Source: Pirellulaceae bacterium (GTDB taxonomy: Bacteria; Planctomycetota; Planctomycetia; Pirellulales; Pirellulaceae). Taken from it: a stretch of 25,654 nucleotides of DNA. Below are positions 25,501 through 25,654 of the stretch, piece after piece. Both the position numbers and the translations under genes were made by a program. The notes under the pieces were generated by a model. It did no database searches and was not told the DNA's origin. It worked only from the letters and a program-made list of their open reading frames with translations. The stretch covers positions 1 through 25,654 of the forward strand of contig JAKVBZ010000077.1 of NCBI GenBank assembly GCA_022448645.1, given 5' to 3'. Every line of letters begins with the position of its first letter. The first letter of the stretch is position 1.

Positions 25501-25654
25501 CGAGTTGACGGTGAAGGCGTAGTAGTGGTCAGGACGGGGGCCCTGCTCGTCCATCGTTCCCGGATAACCTCCAACCTTGAGAACCTCCGGGGCGATGCCG
25601 AGGCTGTCGCTAGTGCCCAGAATCACCTGCACCGCATCGTCATTCGTCAAGAGA
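22510..25654 (-). CDS. Large CBM9-like + TIM-barrel glycoside-hydrolase-like protein; 5' partial
   Basis: At least 1,047 residues are visible; the frame is open to the window edge, so the start and any signal peptide lie outside. The visible N-terminus (~1-140) is CBM9/DOMON-like: NDDAVQVILG, YYAFTVNSVGS and AWTVEMRIPFASVG. A linker and beta-rich stretch follow (~150-480), containing FGSHGLLKSFTGSWGELL. Residues ~495-780 read as a TIM barrel of the GH123/DUF6067-like kind: GYFHTSMGGWFENW, PFLLYFNMM, GDVDGVYMDGTSLAW (D near residue 606), MLVAHNGGG and DSFYEGEQL. The C-terminal ~250 residues are beta-rich domains. It probably degrades or modifies a polysaccharide outside the cytoplasm. Family assignment is by memory, so moderate. 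No frameshift is visible. Confidence 0.85.
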   Translation of the reverse strand, partial: LLTNDDAVQVILGTSDSLGIAPEVLKVGGYPGTMDEQGPRPDHYYAFTVNSVGSTSRTYNEGVLRRPLFKASVGQLEEAWTVEMRIPFASVGIDDPTQEPFYANLIRSRPPDLAGWHLPKFGGYLPMPFGKLYMLQEGRESERTIQLPPEESDQTETELALSAKLNWYPLARRIAADVTGPQRIQGAIASLRMNDGTRAQATMSADGRTRVVLKVPTTAELPTEAELVITAPDGDVLHQEVCALEPADRPAWLGTKVAQEYLTDRVPKPWTRPVVAERYVQLQHGQLGFGSHGLLKSFTGSWGELLAGQGEVVLQKSGQKVRLEPASQKLSQQGNTVRIDSSLGFDGGSIEVRADVDFDGFTIYKLRVRHLPPDQIDGLSVQFPLRKMHAKFVHRTHVQSTQGLTGVGWEGKADPFWVGGQDGGLAFNFDVDPFLSTNRRTQLEVIEEENQTWLRVNFIDGPGQVTCKDHIFRFFLTPTPTKEPLLRKDGYFHTSMGGWFENWSDYQGYPDLKKLPEVKTRASAAHMKGRPFLLYFNMMLAENSPGFASHRSELIIPPGNMWYKREYNPGMGIPCWVCCTRGPYGDLLLDGMARLANEGDVDGVYMDGTSLAWSCDSLAHGSCSVEELTWEKSQVTSLVGTRNFVKRIRGIFDAKGKAMLVAHNGGGLQIETLSLCDSFYEGEQLSDVRYCRGYRLPLHSAAVCYSGRPWGFRLDVLANMIRPRHMMTYAALHDAEVSGCDELEALVYGDFQDEHTSYHPYWRPQPHVKLKRGKVLYSYYVKPEAAMLIVSNLTWDTQKVALSVQGLFPDELLTSAVDVDSGQHVSIDQGHVSLRIPRHRFVALRIEPGVREDSPAPEQKKVSTARMTKPVDRYVRDQWIFNAESSDVTFEHDVDVGKGRTGAKIQSMVHHDAAEARLKAPRGTVHTVRLLVQPSGRFGVRLGEARVIYDGIRFSLKGLDAWNIGRVYHPEFRPGMAEELILTLDGGVLNALYAGQPLAVNVSVVAPQEAEPVSLWTWAGDSLAFDVLEISGKSTRLYEETGKHPVR

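Noticed and set aside
1..25654. CRISPR arrays, tRNA/rRNA genes, insertion sequences or transposases
   Set aside because: I saw no regularly spaced repeats, no tRNA-like T-loop (GTTCRANYC) in a plausible context, and no transposase or IS-end features.

Overview
The window looks like chromosomal DNA of a free-living member of the Planctomycetota (Pirellulales-like). This is an inference from gene content: a Tat-exported Gfo/Idh/MocA oxidoreductase, a DUF1080 domain, secreted five-bladed-propeller glycosidase-like proteins, a PQQ-type beta-propeller opening with DDWPQWRGPSRDG, a PhyH dioxygenase, and wide spacing with few long operons. I found no rRNA, tRNA, CRISPR array or insertion sequence.

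Layout. (1) 1-1413 (+): the C-terminal part of a beta-class DNA methyltransferase joined to a GIY-YIG-like domain; its start lies before the window. (2) 1631-4088 (-): a compact operon of an SDR dehydrogenase gene that has lost about half of its coding region in frame, a four-helix membrane protein, and a PutP-like sodium:solute symporter. Upstream, same strand, is a secreted protein of unknown function (4435-5442). (3) 5713-16145 (+): a collinear but widely spaced block of five genes: Tat-signal Gfo/Idh/MocA oxidoreductase, a large secreted propeller + DUF1080 fusion, a shorter secreted paralogue of the propeller part, a secreted TIM-barrel glycosidase-like protein, and a PhyH Fe(II)/2-oxoglutarate dioxygenase. 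(4) 16408-17688 (-): PQQ-like beta-propeller protein. (5) 18246-19271 (+): probable outer-membrane beta-barrel protein, followed by a decayed Nramp-like transporter fragment (19373-19936, -). (6) 20232-22451 (+): cytochrome P450, two tightly packed small reading frames (one interrupted by TAG), and a DUF1643 protein. (7) 22510-25654 (-): a large CBM9-like + TIM-barrel glycoside-hydrolase-like protein whose start lies beyond the window.

How the genes may work together (inference). Regions 2, 3 and 7 read as a carbohydrate-processing neighbourhood: secreted glycosidase-like enzymes attack an external or periplasmic glycan, the Tat-exported Gfo/Idh/MocA enzyme oxidises a sugar, the DUF1080 domain (a family linked to 3-keto-glycoside cleavage) could split the oxidised product, and the Na+ symporter imports a small product. 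No SusC/SusD pair or sulfatase is present. The substrate cannot be read from the sequence. Three decayed or disrupted genes (truncated SDR, Nramp fragment, TAG-interrupted Lys-rich frame) suggest ongoing gene erosion.
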